From assembly GCA_006937955.1 (NCBI GenBank), contig SSNP01000092.1, positions 1,779,376 to 1,843,375 on the forward strand: a DNA stretch of 64,000 nucleotides, read 5' to 3'. The position numbers and the translations under genes are program-made. The DNA comes from Pachypanchax playfairii (lineage: Eukaryota; Chordata; Actinopteri; Cyprinodontiformes; Aplocheilidae). Below, piece after piece: positions 11,161 through 22,110 of this stretch (positions are counted from its first letter, which is position 1; every line of letters begins with the position of its first letter). Below the pieces are notes generated by a model that was given only the letters and a program-made list of their open reading frames with translations, had not been told where the DNA came from and did no database searches.

Positions 11161-12220
11161 AGAATCAAATCAAATCAAAAATACTGTATTAATCCCCGAA
11201 GGGAAATTCAGTGTTGTTGTAGCTCAGTTCTTAATTCTTCAGGGAGCCATTGTAGAGGGTTCTAGCTGTGGACAGGAAGGATCTCCTGTAGAGGGTTCTA
11301 GCTGTGGACAGGAAGGATCTCCTGTAGAGGGTTCTAGCTGTGGACAGGAAGGATCTCCTGTAGAGGGTTCTAGCTGTGGACAGGAAGGATCTCCTGTAGA
11401 GGGTTCTAGGTGTGGACAGGAAGGATCTCCTGTAGAGGGTTCTAGGTGTGGACGGGAAGGATCTCCTGTAGCGGTCTGTGCTGCAGCAGATTATGAAGAA
11501 TCTTCTGACTGAGACACTCTGTTGTTGAGTTACTGTGTTCTGAAGAGGATGATGACGGTTCTCCATGATGTTCTTCATCCTCCTTTGGACAATCAACTCA
11601 AGAGACTCCAGTTCAGTCTCCAGGACAGAATCAGTCCTCCTTATCAATCTGTTCAGCCTCTTCATGTCACCTGCTCTGATGCTCCGCCCCCAACAGGTGA
11701 CTGCAGATGTGATCAGCTGACAAACTCCTCTTCAAATCTCTGTCTGCTCGTATTGTTTGAAAGCCCGGCAGAGACACGCTGGAGTCCAGGATATGTTCCT
11801 TTAGTCATGTCTCAGTAAAACACATGATGCTGCATTCCTGATACTCTGACTGGGTCTTCAACAGAGTTTCAAGTTCATCCATTTTGTTAACAAAGAGATC
11901 TCACATTTGTCAGTATGACTGATGGAAGTGAAGGTTTAAACTTCCTCTTTCTCTCTCTTCACTTTGCTCCTGCTCTGCATCCACGTCTTCTTCTTTATTT
12001 CAGCCTTAGAAATGTCAGTTAGCTGCTCTTTCTTGTAAACAAGTCTCTTGTTGCCATGGTTACGCATCATAACAAGTGGCAAAAAAGTGACAAATCAAGC
12101 AAAAAACTCAGTCAGCACAGCACCCAAATCTGAAGAAAGTATTTAGAAAATATTTCCAGAAGAAAAAAGTAGCAAGAAATACTCAAAAAGAACAAAAAAT
12201 GCTAGCAAATGCTAGCTAAG
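11161..12220 (-). mobile_element. internally deleted LINE with in-frame 36-bp coding minisatellite (copy 1)
   Basis: Read on the minus strand, the element opens near 12,220. Around 11,920-11,755 it encodes the start of a LINE endonuclease, with pieces like PSVILTNVRSL, NKMDELETLL, MCFTET and GFQTIRADRD. At about 11,735 this joins directly to the C-terminal tail of the reverse transcriptase: SAVTCWGRSIRAGD, RLNRLIRRTDSVL, RRMKNIMENRHHPL, TDRYR. Most of the endonuclease and the RT core are therefore missing. The tail then holds six 12-residue repeats (RSFLSTARTLYR type) from six 36-bp units at about 11,245-11,462. The frame closes at 11,231. The 3' tail at 11,161 is an AATCAA-type microsatellite on the + strand. 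The element cannot be autonomous. Confidence 0.82.
11245..11462 (-). repeat. 36-bp minisatellite, six units, coding-frame RSFLSTARTLYR
   Basis: Tandem 36-bp units of the + strand type GGTTCTAGCTGTGGACAGGA plus AGGATCTCCTGTAGAG. Unit length is exactly twelve codons. The units continue the LINE frame without a stop, the first two differing as PSTP and LSTP and the rest reading LSTA. Confidence 0.93.
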
Positions 12221-13510
12221 TCACAGAGCTACTCCAACAAGCTGCCACCAGTTGTAGCGCTATTCCGGAGAACACACATTATTCAACATTCTCTTTAGAA
12301 TACAGGCGGAATGATGAGATTAAACTACAACCTCACAGGATAGATGTTACAACTACTGTCATAAAGTAACGTTTCACACTCCAGAATAATCTCATGAACT
12401 CTCGTGTTCCGTGATAATTGTACACAGTCAAAATACTCCCACAACTAACAGATCATCCTCTTTTTAGCTGAAAGATGACACGGCTCTCTCTTTGGTTTTT
12501 CTGGTTTCTGATTGCCTCAAAGGTGAACCGGACAGTGCTGAAAACTTGACAGGGTGTAACACGCCATCTTTAAAGACAACCCAAAGGGTTTAAACAGTTT
12601 ATGCATGTGGATGTAACTCCTGACCCAACAGAGAACATCAGGTGAGCAGATTCTGTTTCATGTTGGATTCTGATGTGCCAAATGTGGGCAAAACTGAAAA
12701 AGTGCTGCTCTTGTTCTTTCCTGGTTTGGCTGAGTTCAGGACTTTGTGAATGTCAGGGCAAGAACAAGATACAGAATCTGCAGGGAAGACATGATCAGGG
12801 TAACATGAGCAGGTGTGAGGGGACAGTTGGATCTGTTTCCACAATGAAGTTTTTGAGCACTTACCAAAAACCCAACTGGGATGGAGAATATCGTACGTGC
12901 ATCGTAACTGAAACTGTTTCAGTAAAAGAAACCAGCTGGATGTCTTTAAATGCATCAGCTCTCAGATGTTGACAGTGATGTCAAGCTGCGATTAAAGGGA
13001 TGTATGAGTCTTCCACACCTTCACATGTTTATTTTATTACTGATGTTTATAGATTTGGTGGTGATTTGTAGTTTCTATAATCTGCTCCTGTGTTGGAGTG
13101 TTTTACTTTTCCATCTCTTGTTGTTGTCGGATACTTTGATCCAGTTTGAGATTGTTTAAGACATTTACGTAGGGAGTTCCTGCTCATTGTAAAATCCTCG
13201 GCTTCATGCTTAAGTAGGATTTTCCTCTCTGCCCAGCCCCGTTCAGATTCCTGTTTTGGACTCATTGTTTCTTCAGGATCTTTCATTTTTCAAATATATT
13301 TTTGAGGAATAAAAATGTTTTTTCTTTACACCTGCCTTCAGCCAGCGAAGTCCTGCCTTGAGTTCTTCATTAAACTGCTCAACCAAACATAACGCTGTTC
13401 TGATTTTAATCCTTTAATAATAATAATAGTTCTTATATGTTTAACTGGATGCTTTAATGCTTATTTCAGATTCAAAGCTTGAAGTTTAAAAACGTTGATG
13501 ATATAATAAA
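12221..13510. other. no gene recognised
   Basis: The overlapping ORFs at 12,638-12,972 on both strands have no recognisable domain. Positions 13,150-13,405 resemble the end of a dispersed retroelement (T-rich, ending near a CAACCAAACATAACG stretch), but I cannot support a family. Confidence 0.5.
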
Positions 13511-13512
13511 AC

Positions 13513-13862
13513 GGGCCTGGACAAAAATGATAATGCCTTAAAACAGATTGATAATAATCCGACCACATATTTAACTAGGTGTGTCTAGGAATCTGAATCT
13601 CAGGTGTCTTTAATCCCCTTATATAAGCTGCTCAGTCTGTTTACAGGAACTAACAGGATGTTGTGTAGTCTGGTATTACTGTGTGCACCACCCTGAACAT
13701 GGACCAGATAAAGACCAGGTGCTCCAGACCATCTCCAAGCAGCTTCCTGTTCCTGTGATCAGCTGATCATGTTATTAAACAGTATCATGTTGATGTGACT
13801 GTAGCAGGACGACGTCCAGGACAAGAGGACGTACTGATCTAAAGGCTAAATCTGATGGTAGA
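13513..13862 (+). mobile_element. Tc1-like transposon relic, 5' part
   Basis: The sequence follows the layout familiar from fish Tc1 elements. It has AACTAGGTGTGTC, then a start region with GTGTGCACCACCCTGAACATG and GACCAGATAAAG, then CAGACCATCTCCAAGCAGCTT, which encodes the KTISKQL part of the paired-type helix-turn-helix, and then GACTGTAGCAGGACGACGTC. Deletions and frameshifts make it non-coding, and the rest of the transposase is absent. The assignment is from motif memory. Confidence 0.65.
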
Positions 13863-15590
13863 AAAAAAGGAACGTTTCATCATATGTTTGAAGTAAAAAC
13901 AAATCAATCAGATTTTGGAAGTGATCTAGATCAATATCTACCGTAGTTACAGGATTGTTTTATGAATTCCTCATTAGTACAATATGATATTTTTGGGGAA
14001 ATGAGCTGCTTGGCAACAGTATCTGCCCTCTTGAGTGTTTTCTTGTTTTTTTGTCTCTTTCTTTAATTCCTCATTTTGTGTTAATTGATTTACAAAAGAA
14101 AACTAAAAGAACCCAAAGCATGACTTGGAATTTTAAATTGGTTTTTGGTGCAACTTTGTAACAAGTATGTCTTTTTGTTGCGTAAACATGTTGACTGATG
14201 CATTTTTTATCAGTTAACACATCAAGAATATGGAGAAAATTGCAGAAGACACAACTATTTCATTTCTTCTTTCTTAAAATGAGTATTTCTGAACATGAGG
14301 TTACGGGTTACGCAATGACGTTACATAAAGGCTAACCACGACTCTGCTGCATTGTTCTGAAAGAGGGGAGCAAAAATAAGTCACATCCTGTCTGAAGTGG
14401 TGACAGTGTTTCTGTGGCCATACAGTAAATAACTGTGTTATTTACTGCAGTGGGTTGCATGTTCAGTTTGTATTTTATTATTTTATAACTGAAAAGAGAC
14501 TGTTTGCATGTTGATGATGTAATTTGTTGACCTCGTGCATGTTGGGGGTTCAGGTAATGTTAAGGTTTATGGTCCCACCCTCCAGTGGACCGGCCCAGTG
14601 ACGTATAGACACAGTTTCAGGGTTGTTAGAAGTATCACAGGCAGAAGAAATAAAAAATAAATAGCTGCTCGAAGGCCCACATGCTCATCTGACTCTGATG
14701 AAGACACAGTCTTTGTTTTCACATTAAACTAAAATAACAGGGGGCTCCGAGCCCCATTTTAAATCTAGAAGACCTGAAGACTGTTTGAAGTAAGACATTT
14801 ACTTCAGAACTTTCTATGGATGTAACTTAAACACCGAAAATCTCCTTTAGTCTAAACTGATGTTTTCCAAAAAGAAAACAGAGCAGTCCTCCTCCCGAAG
14901 GACTCTCATAACAAGATAAAAACATTCTTCTGTCTCATGTCCTTGATTTGTAGGAAAGACAGGTCAACAATCCCTTTACATCATTATGTCTCTGTTACTG
15001 TGAGGTTACATAAATGTCATCAGAGCTACTTACAGTGAAAAACATGCAGAAACCACAAACAAACACCTCATGAAGGAACATGAAAGGCTGCATTCATGTA
15101 GCAGTAGAGGAACAGGAGGGGGCAACCCGGAGATGCATGGCCACCTCATGTGACTGAGACACGGTGTTTCTTCAGACTAACTGCTTGATGAGGGTGTGTG
15201 TGTTTGTGTGGATGTAAAGAATCCGTCAGGGTGAAAAGGTGCAGTCATGCTGCTCGTATTCAGCCTCCAGAGAACAACGACTTTCACACATTGAATAAAA
15301 ATGGCTCAGAAAGGAGGAAGAACGCGGTCGTTCCATCGACCAATTCATCATTTAATTTAAGACATATTCTGTTCTGGACACAAGAACCTAAAGGAAACAA
15401 CGGTAACGTACTCGTTTGACTAAACTGGTTATTAATGACAGTAACAATTAAATGTGTACTTTATATTTTCGGCGACAGTAATGGTTGTGATTCATTAAAA
15501 TACTCTGGCTGTCCATTTTTTATCATCTGCTCGTGTTGTTTACTGTAATATTATACTTGTTTTTGGTACATACCATTCATACGTGTGTAA
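13863..15590. other. no gene recognised
   Basis: AT-rich sequence. The 73-codon ORF starting at 15,198 lies in a locally CpG-bearing stretch but has no recognisable domain. It could be transcribed leader sequence, but nothing in the sequence proves it. Confidence 0.5.
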
Positions 15591-15599
15591 AATGTTTCT

Positions 15600-15920
15600 A
15601 GTTTTATAAGAAGGCTGAAAATGTGTCGTCCAACGCGGTTTTAACGCTGCAGGCCTCCGCGGTGGAAAACGGAATGTACGGTGCCAACGTAGCGGTGTTA
15701 GCTACCGACTAGCTAACACAAACAGACGCTTTCTCATCAGCATTGTCTGCTTTTTGATAAAAATATCTGGTTTAAACTCGTTTAGAGCTCAAATAAACCC
15801 GAACCTCACACTTAACACCAGGATTAAAGAGACCTGGCTATCAGACCGCAAAGTTCCGTTATGTCCGCCTTAGCAGCGAATTCGCTGTTCGGAATTACCG
15901 GAGTAACATATAAACCTGCA
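15600..15920. promoter_or_regulatory. CpG-rich patch, candidate promoter or first-exon region
   Basis: CpG dinucleotides are clearly denser here than in the flanks (for example GTCGTCCAACGCGG, CTCCGCGGTGG, ACGTAGCGGTG, TACCGACTAGC). It lies about 7 kb upstream of the first coding exon of the sialyltransferase. That exon appears to start at a splice acceptor, so a non-coding first exon and promoter must lie upstream. The link to this patch is inference from CpG density and position only. A CpG-rich repeat is the main alternative. Confidence 0.3.
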
Positions 15921-16814
15921 CGACCTGAGCTGGAAATACAGCCTTTATTCTGATTTTAAAACAACAGAGAAGACCTAAATAATGTGAGATGACTGTCATG
16001 GAGGGTGTGATTGTGTCTGCTGGATGCTAACTCCAGCAGCTCATCATGGAAAACTCTTCATGTCCTCTTACTGTCATCTAACACTGGGATTATATGGAGC
16101 ATAAATTAAGTAATCCCACGTTTCCTTTTGGATTGTGAACTTCTGGAATGTTTGTGTTATATAACGATCTGATCTCGAGCGTCCTGAGACGTCTTTGATC
16201 TGCATTCCCAAAATACCGAGGTGGAACTGATTCTGTTTCAGAGCATCGCATCTCACCTGGGCCTGAGTCAAATCAAAGCTCTAGATTAACCTGATATGGG
16301 AAAAAAATCCAAGGAATTCTGGATCTGAGTCTGTCCAGCAAGTACAACTTGTTCAAAACAGAGCAGATTATTTCACAAATAACTCCCATGTGTGCAGGAA
16401 ATGTTTGGTGTTGACCTTTTATCCAGATCTAACATGCTTTTATAAGCCTTAATGTCACTGATATGAACATCACTGACTGCTGATTATTAGCTTCCTCTTG
16501 TTGGAGATCTACAGTGTTTCCATCAGGTTTCCGTAGAAATTCTTGAAACCAAACTAATCATGCCCGTTTAAAGTTCACCAGATGCCTCAGATCAGTGATA
16601 AGGGCTGCAGACCTGCCAACCTGTACGCATTTTGCGTAGCAAGTACGCAATTTGGCATTTAAATATGCAGGTACGACTCGCCCCTCTAAACTACGCTAAA
16701 AGCTGCGCACATGTGAGTTCTGTAAAAAAACAATGCTGGAGTGTGGTGAAGAAGTTTCAGCCAATCATCGCAGAAAAGCAGAGAAAACAAAGTCTGTCTG
16801 ACCTACAGCGTAAC

Positions 16815-17407
16815 GGTGCGTTCACACCGGCCGGTTTGTCAACGTCAAGAAACGTTCATAACGCTTCAAGTTTGACGCTTGAAAGTTGAAGCTTGTAATG
16901 CTTGACCGTTAAAAGGAGCGTGTAGGCGGGGCTTCCTTTGTTATCAGTTGTTCTGAGCTATGGTGGATCATATAGGGAGAGTGGCTTGGCTTTATTTACT
17001 CCGTTTGTGGATACACCCCATTCTTCAGATGCGTTTTGAGTTTGAGGAGTTAAACCATTTGCTCCAGGAGCTACATATGGATGAGGTTAGCTTCCAGCGC
17101 TACTTCCGTCTGTCCTGCATCCTGTTTGAAGACTTCCTGCTTCATTCAGGTACGTCACTACGATGAGACGCTCTGATTGGTTGACATGCCGCTTCAAGAG
17201 CGTTAGGAGCATCAAAAGTTCAGCTAGCTGAACTTCTGCATTGCTCGCGTTTCAAGCGTCAATGCCTGAAAAGCTTGAAAAGTTGACTCTGCTAACGTTC
17301 ACAAAACGATGCAGAGACTCTGACGCTGGTCTGACGGACTCCATCATAGACTTTACATGTAAACTTGACGCTTCTGACATTGACGGTTGGGCCGGTGTGA
17401 ACGCACC
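16815..17407 (+). mobile_element. PIF/Harbinger-like MITE with transposase N-terminal remnant
   Basis: A near-perfect terminal inverted repeat, GGTGCGTTCACACCGG at the left and CCGGTGTGAACGCACC at the right, bounds 593 bp. The flanking triplets are TAA and TTA, compatible with the 3-bp TWA targets of this superfamily. Inside, the ORF at 16,960-17,166 encodes ELHMDEVSFQRYFRLS, which matches the start of Harbinger transposases (usual form ELRLDxxRFQxYFRMS). The rest, including the DDE core, is missing, so it moves only if helped by another element. Confidence 0.75.
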
Positions 17408-17755
17408 ATTACACCCTCGCCTCCCCGCTTCATCCTGCTGCCCGCTCCTTCTCTCCATCCAACGGTAAATTCTCTCGTTGTGTGTGAGGACGCGCGTGTG
17501 CGGGTCTGTGTGTGTCAGCGGACCGGCCAGCCTTCGGTGAATGTGAACCTTTACGTGTAAACTTAGACTCAACACACTGGAGGTGACAAACGACCTCCAT
17601 AACCCATCGCTATCGCTTTGATAACCTTACACGGGAGGCAACAAGCGGTCCGTCAATGAAACATCTGCTGATTGGTCCTCGACTGGGCTGGCGTTGCTAG
17701 CCCGCCTGTGAACGATACATGCACGAGCGCACGAACGAAATTTGCGTGTCGCTTT

Positions 17756-17789
17756 ATCAGTGATCAGCGCACAACAGCTGATCACTGAT
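17756..17789. repeat. 13-bp perfect inverted repeat
   Basis: ATCAGTGATCAGC, an 8-nt spacer, then GCTGATCACTGAT. It lies inside the composite hAT-like element. Confidence 0.85.
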
Positions 17790-18020
17790 CATCACATGTA
17801 TTAACAGAGAAAGGAGGGCAAAGATAAATAGTAATAGTAATAATAAATAGTCTTCTTTCTCATTGACAAAAATCAAATATTTAATAAATTATCTGAATCT
17901 TACAACCAAAGTGGTCATTTGATGTGAAACGTGTAGAAATTATTTGTTGTATAGAGTAAATATTAAGTCCAAGCCTACAGAAAAAAGAGAAAGAGGCAAC
18001 AGTATATGTGTGTGTGTATT

Positions 18021-18026
18021 TTTGCC

Positions 18027-18066
<40 letters not shown>

Positions 18067-18067
18067 A
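18021..18067. repeat. (TA)n-(TG)n microsatellite
   Basis: An uninterrupted TA run passing into TG repeats. It is non-coding, although a long ORF runs through it by chance. Confidence 0.95.
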
Positions 18068-18189
18068 TCGCAAAATTCTGCAAAAAAAAAAGCTGCTTAA
18101 CCAAAGTGGTACTCAAATTTTTTTGACAAGGTTGGCTGGTCTGGGGCTGCATGTTGCTGTAGTTTTAAGTTCCATACATGCAGCCGAGT

Positions 18190-18190
18190 G

Positions 18191-18281
<91 letters not shown>
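18190..18281. repeat. (AATC)n microsatellite, LINE 3' tail
   Basis: About 23 perfect AATC units directly abutting the LINE 3' terminus (AAAAATACTTTATTAATCCC on the + strand). Read on the element's strand it is a GATT-type tail. The other copy has a short AATCA-type tail at the same place. Confidence 0.96.
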
Positions 18282-18283
<2 letters not shown>

Positions 18284-18354
18284 ATACTTTATTAATCCCC
18301 GAAGGGAAATTAAGTGTTGTTGTAGCTCAGTTCCTTTTCAGGAAGCCATTATAG

Positions 18355-19002
18355 AAGGTTCTAGCTGTGGACAGGAAGGATCTCCTGTAGAGGGTTCTAG
18401 CCGTGGACAGGAAGGATCTCCTGTAGAGGGTTCTAGCCGTGGACAGGAAGGATCTCCTGTAGAGGGTTCTAGCCGTGGACAGGAAGGATCTCCTGTAGAG
18501 GGTTCTCGCCGTGGACAGGAAGGATCTCCTGTAGAGGGTTCTAGCCGTGGACAGGAAGGATCTCCTGTAGAGGGTTCTAGCCGTGGACAGGAAGGATCTC
18601 CTGTAGAGGGTTCTAGCCGTGGACAGGAAGGATCTCCTGTAGAGGGTTCTAGCCGTAGACAGGAAGGATCTCCTGTAGAGGGTTCTAGCCGTGGACAGGA
18701 AGGATCTCCTGTAGAGGGTTCTAGCCGTGGACAGGAAGGATCTCCTGTAGAGGGTTCTAGCCGTAGACAGGAAGGATCTCCTGTAGAGGGTTCTCGCCGT
18801 AGACAGGAAGGATCTCCTGTAGAGGGTTCTAGCCGCGGACAGGAAGGATCTCCTGTAGAGGGTTCTAGCCGCGGACAGGAAGGATCTCCTGTAGAGGGTT
18901 CTAGGTGCGGACAGGAAGGATCTCCTGTAGAGGGTTCTAGGTGCGGACAGGAAGGATCTCCTGTAGAGGGTTCTAGCTGTGGACAGGAAGGATCTCCTGT
19001 AA
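18355..19002 (-). repeat. 36-bp minisatellite, 18 units, coding-frame RSFLSTARTLYR
   Basis: Eighteen 36-bp units continue one open frame of twelve codons each, in the translation of the minus strand between 18,327 and 19,049. Variants cluster at one end: units 2-3 read SAPRTLYR, 4-5 SAARTLYR, and the rest STARTLYR. That pattern suits stepwise expansion from one side. Confidence 0.95.
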
Positions 19003-19800
19003 CGGTCTGTTCTGCAGCGGATTATGAAGAATCTTCTGACTGAAGACACTCTGTTGTTGAGTTACTGTGTTCTGAAGAGGATGATGAGGGTTCTCCATGA
19101 TGTTCTTCATCCTCCTTTGGACAATCAACTGAAGAGACTCCAGTTCAGTCTCCAGGACAGAATCAGTCCTCCTTATCCATCTGTTCAACCTCTTCACGTC
19201 ACCTGCTTTGATGCTCCGCCCCCAACAGGTGACTGCAGATGTGATCAGCTGACAAACTCCTCTTCTTTTTCAGCTCCTCTTCAAATCTCTGTCTGCTCAT
19301 ATTGTTTGAAAGCCAGTCAGAGACACGCTGGAGTCCAGGATATGTCCCTTTAGCCATGTCTCAGTGAAACACATGATGCTGCATTTCAACAGAGTTTCAA
19401 GTTCATCCATTTTGTTAGCAAAGAGATCTCACATTCATCAATATGACTGATGGAAGTGAAGGTTTAAACTTCCTCTTTCTCTCTCTTCACTCTGCTCCTG
19501 CTCTGCATCCACGTCTTCTTCTTTTGAGCTCATCAGGGATCCAGAGTTTCAATTTGAGGATTATTTCAGCCTTAGAAATGTCAGTTAGCTACTCTTCCTT
19601 GTGAACAAGTCTCTTGTTGCCATGGTTACGCATCATAACAAGTGGCAAAAAAGTGACAAATCAAGCAAAAAACTTAATCAGCACAGCACCCAAATCAGAA
19701 GAAAAATATTTAGAAAATATTTCCAGAAGAAAAAACTAGCAAGAAATACTCAAAAAGAACAAAAAAAATGCTAGCAAGTGCTAAAAAAAAAACACTAAAC

Positions 19801-21149
19801 CTCCAAACTGCAAAAAGGTAAAGGTTAAAGTTTCTCTGATGTGCTGTCAGCTTTTATCACAAACTCCTCTCACTATCGCTGCTTGTGGGGTGATTAAATG
19901 ACAAACAGCAAGATGTGTGCACGTGTGTGTACATGAAATGACACGGAAAGTTGTACCTTGATCCAGTTCCTCAAAGTGCACCGTCCTGCCTGTTTTGGGT
20001 GTTTTTCATGTGCCAACACGTCTGACTGAACGAGTTTCTAAACCGTCTTCAGTGGAATTTGATGCCGGTAACTCATTCAGACGTGTTGGAATAGGGAAAC
20101 ATCTAACACAGGTAGGATGGTGGACCCTGATCACCTGGCCTGGGGAACCCAACCAGGACAATATAATCTGAAGAGTTCTATGACGTGGAAAATGCCAGTT
20201 AGCAGAGCTGCTCTTGGCGCCTTGACAAGATTGTTGTATTTTTTTGCTGCCTCTGACTCGGAAAACCCCAGCATCACCCCCCACACCCCCACCCACACAC
20301 ACATCCTCACATACAAACCCACGACATCCTTCTAAGAGTTTATCTCACATACAGAAATTCACTGCTAAAGATCAGAAACCTGGCAACTATAAAATAATTC
20401 AGGCGGTGACATAATAAAGTTGGTGCTATTTTACATTGTTCATTATAAAAAATACAGAACATTGTTACAACTTCATTAGACCACTGTCTTTTTCCCAAAT
20501 CAAGCTAGTACAGATAAAGAGCCAAACCCATTTAAAGTCATGTTAGCAAACACCTTTTACACAGGGAATATTCTCCTCCTCCTTTTCTCTCAGTCTCTGA
20601 AATCAGACAGGTAAAACAACTTTATTAATCTGTTTTTGGCATTCAATATCTCAGATCGAGTGTTTGCATTAATGCACAAAACCCACGATTCTTGACTGGG
20701 TAGAATGGAACCAGACCTTTACAGATGTGCTTTGCACCTGCGGTAGTGATCTGCTTCCAGCTGTGGGAGTTCTGGCTATCTGGTGCGCCGCAGGTCTGGA
20801 GTTTATGTGCGCTTACGCTGTCACTTGAAGCAGATTTTGCATCTTTTGCTTGTCGACTCTTGACTGTATTCTTTGTTGTGGTTCTTGCACAGGTGATAAA
20901 ATTAGTTTGTGGTGTTGGAGTACGTTGTTGGGACGGGAACTGGTAAACTTAGCAAAAAACTATTCTAAACCACATCCATGTGACAGAAGTTCCCCCTCTT
21001 TTAGGTTCAGACTCCTCAGTTTGGGTTGTTGATCATCTTGTTGAGAATTAACGTGGTCTGAAACACGTCTGCTACCCTCTTCCTCTGTTTGTGTTGCAAC
21101 ATGCATGAACATGCAAGGTGCATCTTGATGTAAAATACTTGATGTAAAG
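19801..21149. other. no gene; includes a probable MITE around 19,965-20,150
   Basis: Around 19,965-20,150, inverted segments (ACGTCTGACTGAACGAG against CATTCAGACGTGTTGG) and the CCTGCCTGTTTTGGG start resemble the palindromic-ended MITE at 22,499-22,695. Beyond it, 20,150-21,150 has only short ORFs (98 codons at most) with no domain I recognise. Confidence 0.45.
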
Positions 21150-21247
21150 TGCCTAATCGATAGCGCTTCATATGAAGCGATAGACATTTTCTATCGTCCA
21201 AAAGATATATATAAAATCATATATATAACCATACCACCCAGCCCTAG
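21150..21247. mobile_element. MITE end with nested palindromes
   Basis: Contains the perfect palindrome CGCTTCATATGAAGCG, then a CGATAG/CTATCG hairpin, and closes with CCATACCACCCAGCCCTAG. That terminus is like the CCGCCCAGC ends of the elements at 30.5 and 45.8 kb. The left end was not found, so the element is partial or diverged. Confidence 0.5.
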
Positions 21248-21599
21248 TTGGCACAATGAAAGGACCAGCAAACTGCATAAATATGATGTGTATATATAAA
21301 ATATTTTATAGGCTTACAGTGGTGACTCCTCCAGTAGGTGGTGCCCTAGGCGACCACCTAACCCACTTAATGCTAAGAGTTCTGTTTTCATACAGATCAG
21401 CTTCATCAGCATTTGATGTCCTTTTGATGCACGAAGGTACATCACATTGTTCACCTGACATGACCTCAGTGCTGCTGAGCTTGTGCTTTGCTCAACACAC
21501 CGTGGAACTGTTTTTACATAGACCACATAATACATGTTTATCTCCAGTATGTCAGTCTCCAGCAAGATCCTGGCTGGTGCTGATCCACTGTGCAGCCTG

Positions 21600-22110
21600 T
21601 TATTTAAAGCAGTACAAAATAACTTTTACAACTTTAAGCTACAATTTTGAAGCTTTTCTAAGTGAATTCTCACCGAAAAACATGTTCGTCTTCATATTAG
21701 ACACTCTGGACGTCTCTAATGGTTTTACAATAGACTAAATAACTTCAGTAATTCAGGTCTCAGCAGGAAGTGGTGTTCTGATGATTTATGCTGCCCTGAT
21801 GAAAAATGCCTCCATAGTACAAATTAACAACTTATTTCATAATGAGATGTTATTAGAAGTTTATACAGTATTCTTGTTTATGGTGAGTGTGTCCTGTTAA
21901 TTATTTAAACATATTTTTATGATCCTTCTCTGATATTTTATCAGCCATTGTTGGGTCCTTCTCCTCTGGGTGTGTCCAAACATTTGCCTGTTACTCTGAC
22001 AATGTAAAGAAAGTAAAAATAACGTCATATTTAGTGTTTCTGTCCTGGGAGAATTTATTTGATAGGTAAAATGTATTTATGGAAAAATAAACAATAAATC
22101 TGTTTATTGA
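21600..22110. repeat. direct duplicate of 10,563-11,090
   Basis: Same orientation and order as the first copy. It contains the CAGGAAGTGGTGTTCTGATG core and the CTCTGGGTGTGTCCAAACAT segment, and ends near AAATGTATTTATGGAAAAAT. The 160-codon ORF starting at 21,256 overlaps it and is not supported as a gene. Confidence 0.8.

Larger units (their letters stand above)
16608..18146. mobile_element. composite hAT-like element with nested insertion
   Basis: The left edge CAGACCTGCCAACCTGTACG and the right edge GTTGGCTGGTCTG are imperfect inverted repeats about 1.5 kb apart. ACGCATTTTGCGTAG next to the left end is itself part-palindromic. The interior includes a Harbinger-type MITE (16,815-17,407), a 13-bp inverted repeat (17,756-17,789) and an AT/TG microsatellite (18,021-18,067). 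Outer boundaries and superfamily are inferred from the inverted ends. Confidence 0.5.
18190..19800 (-). mobile_element. internally deleted LINE with in-frame 36-bp coding minisatellite (copy 2)
   Basis: The same architecture as the copy at 11.2-12.2 kb. The 5' endonuclease start (NKMDELETLL, CFTET, TGFQTI at about 19,430-19,290) joins directly to the RT C-terminal tail (RLNRWIRRTDSVL, RRMKNIMENPHHPL). The tail then carries 18 instead of 6 twelve-residue repeats. One extra A near 19,042 shifts the frame between RT tail and repeat array compared with copy 1. There are private indels, such as an insertion at the EN/RT junction near 19,262 and about 34 extra bases near 19,530. The 3' end, on the + strand left side, is a long AATC microsatellite. 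The shared internal deletion suggests amplification of one deleted parent. Confidence 0.82.

Noticed and set aside
12638..12972. Overlapping ~100-codon ORFs on both strands
   Set aside because: No recognisable domain, no codon pattern or splice support, and both strands open by chance.
13150..13405. Possible LTR retrotransposon end
   Set aside because: It has a general look only. No matching second LTR, primer-binding site or coding domain was found in the window.
18006..19043. 345-codon + strand ORF as a protein
   Set aside because: It runs through an AT/TG microsatellite, the AATC tail and the 36-bp array. The biologically meaningful frame of the array is the minus-strand LINE tail.
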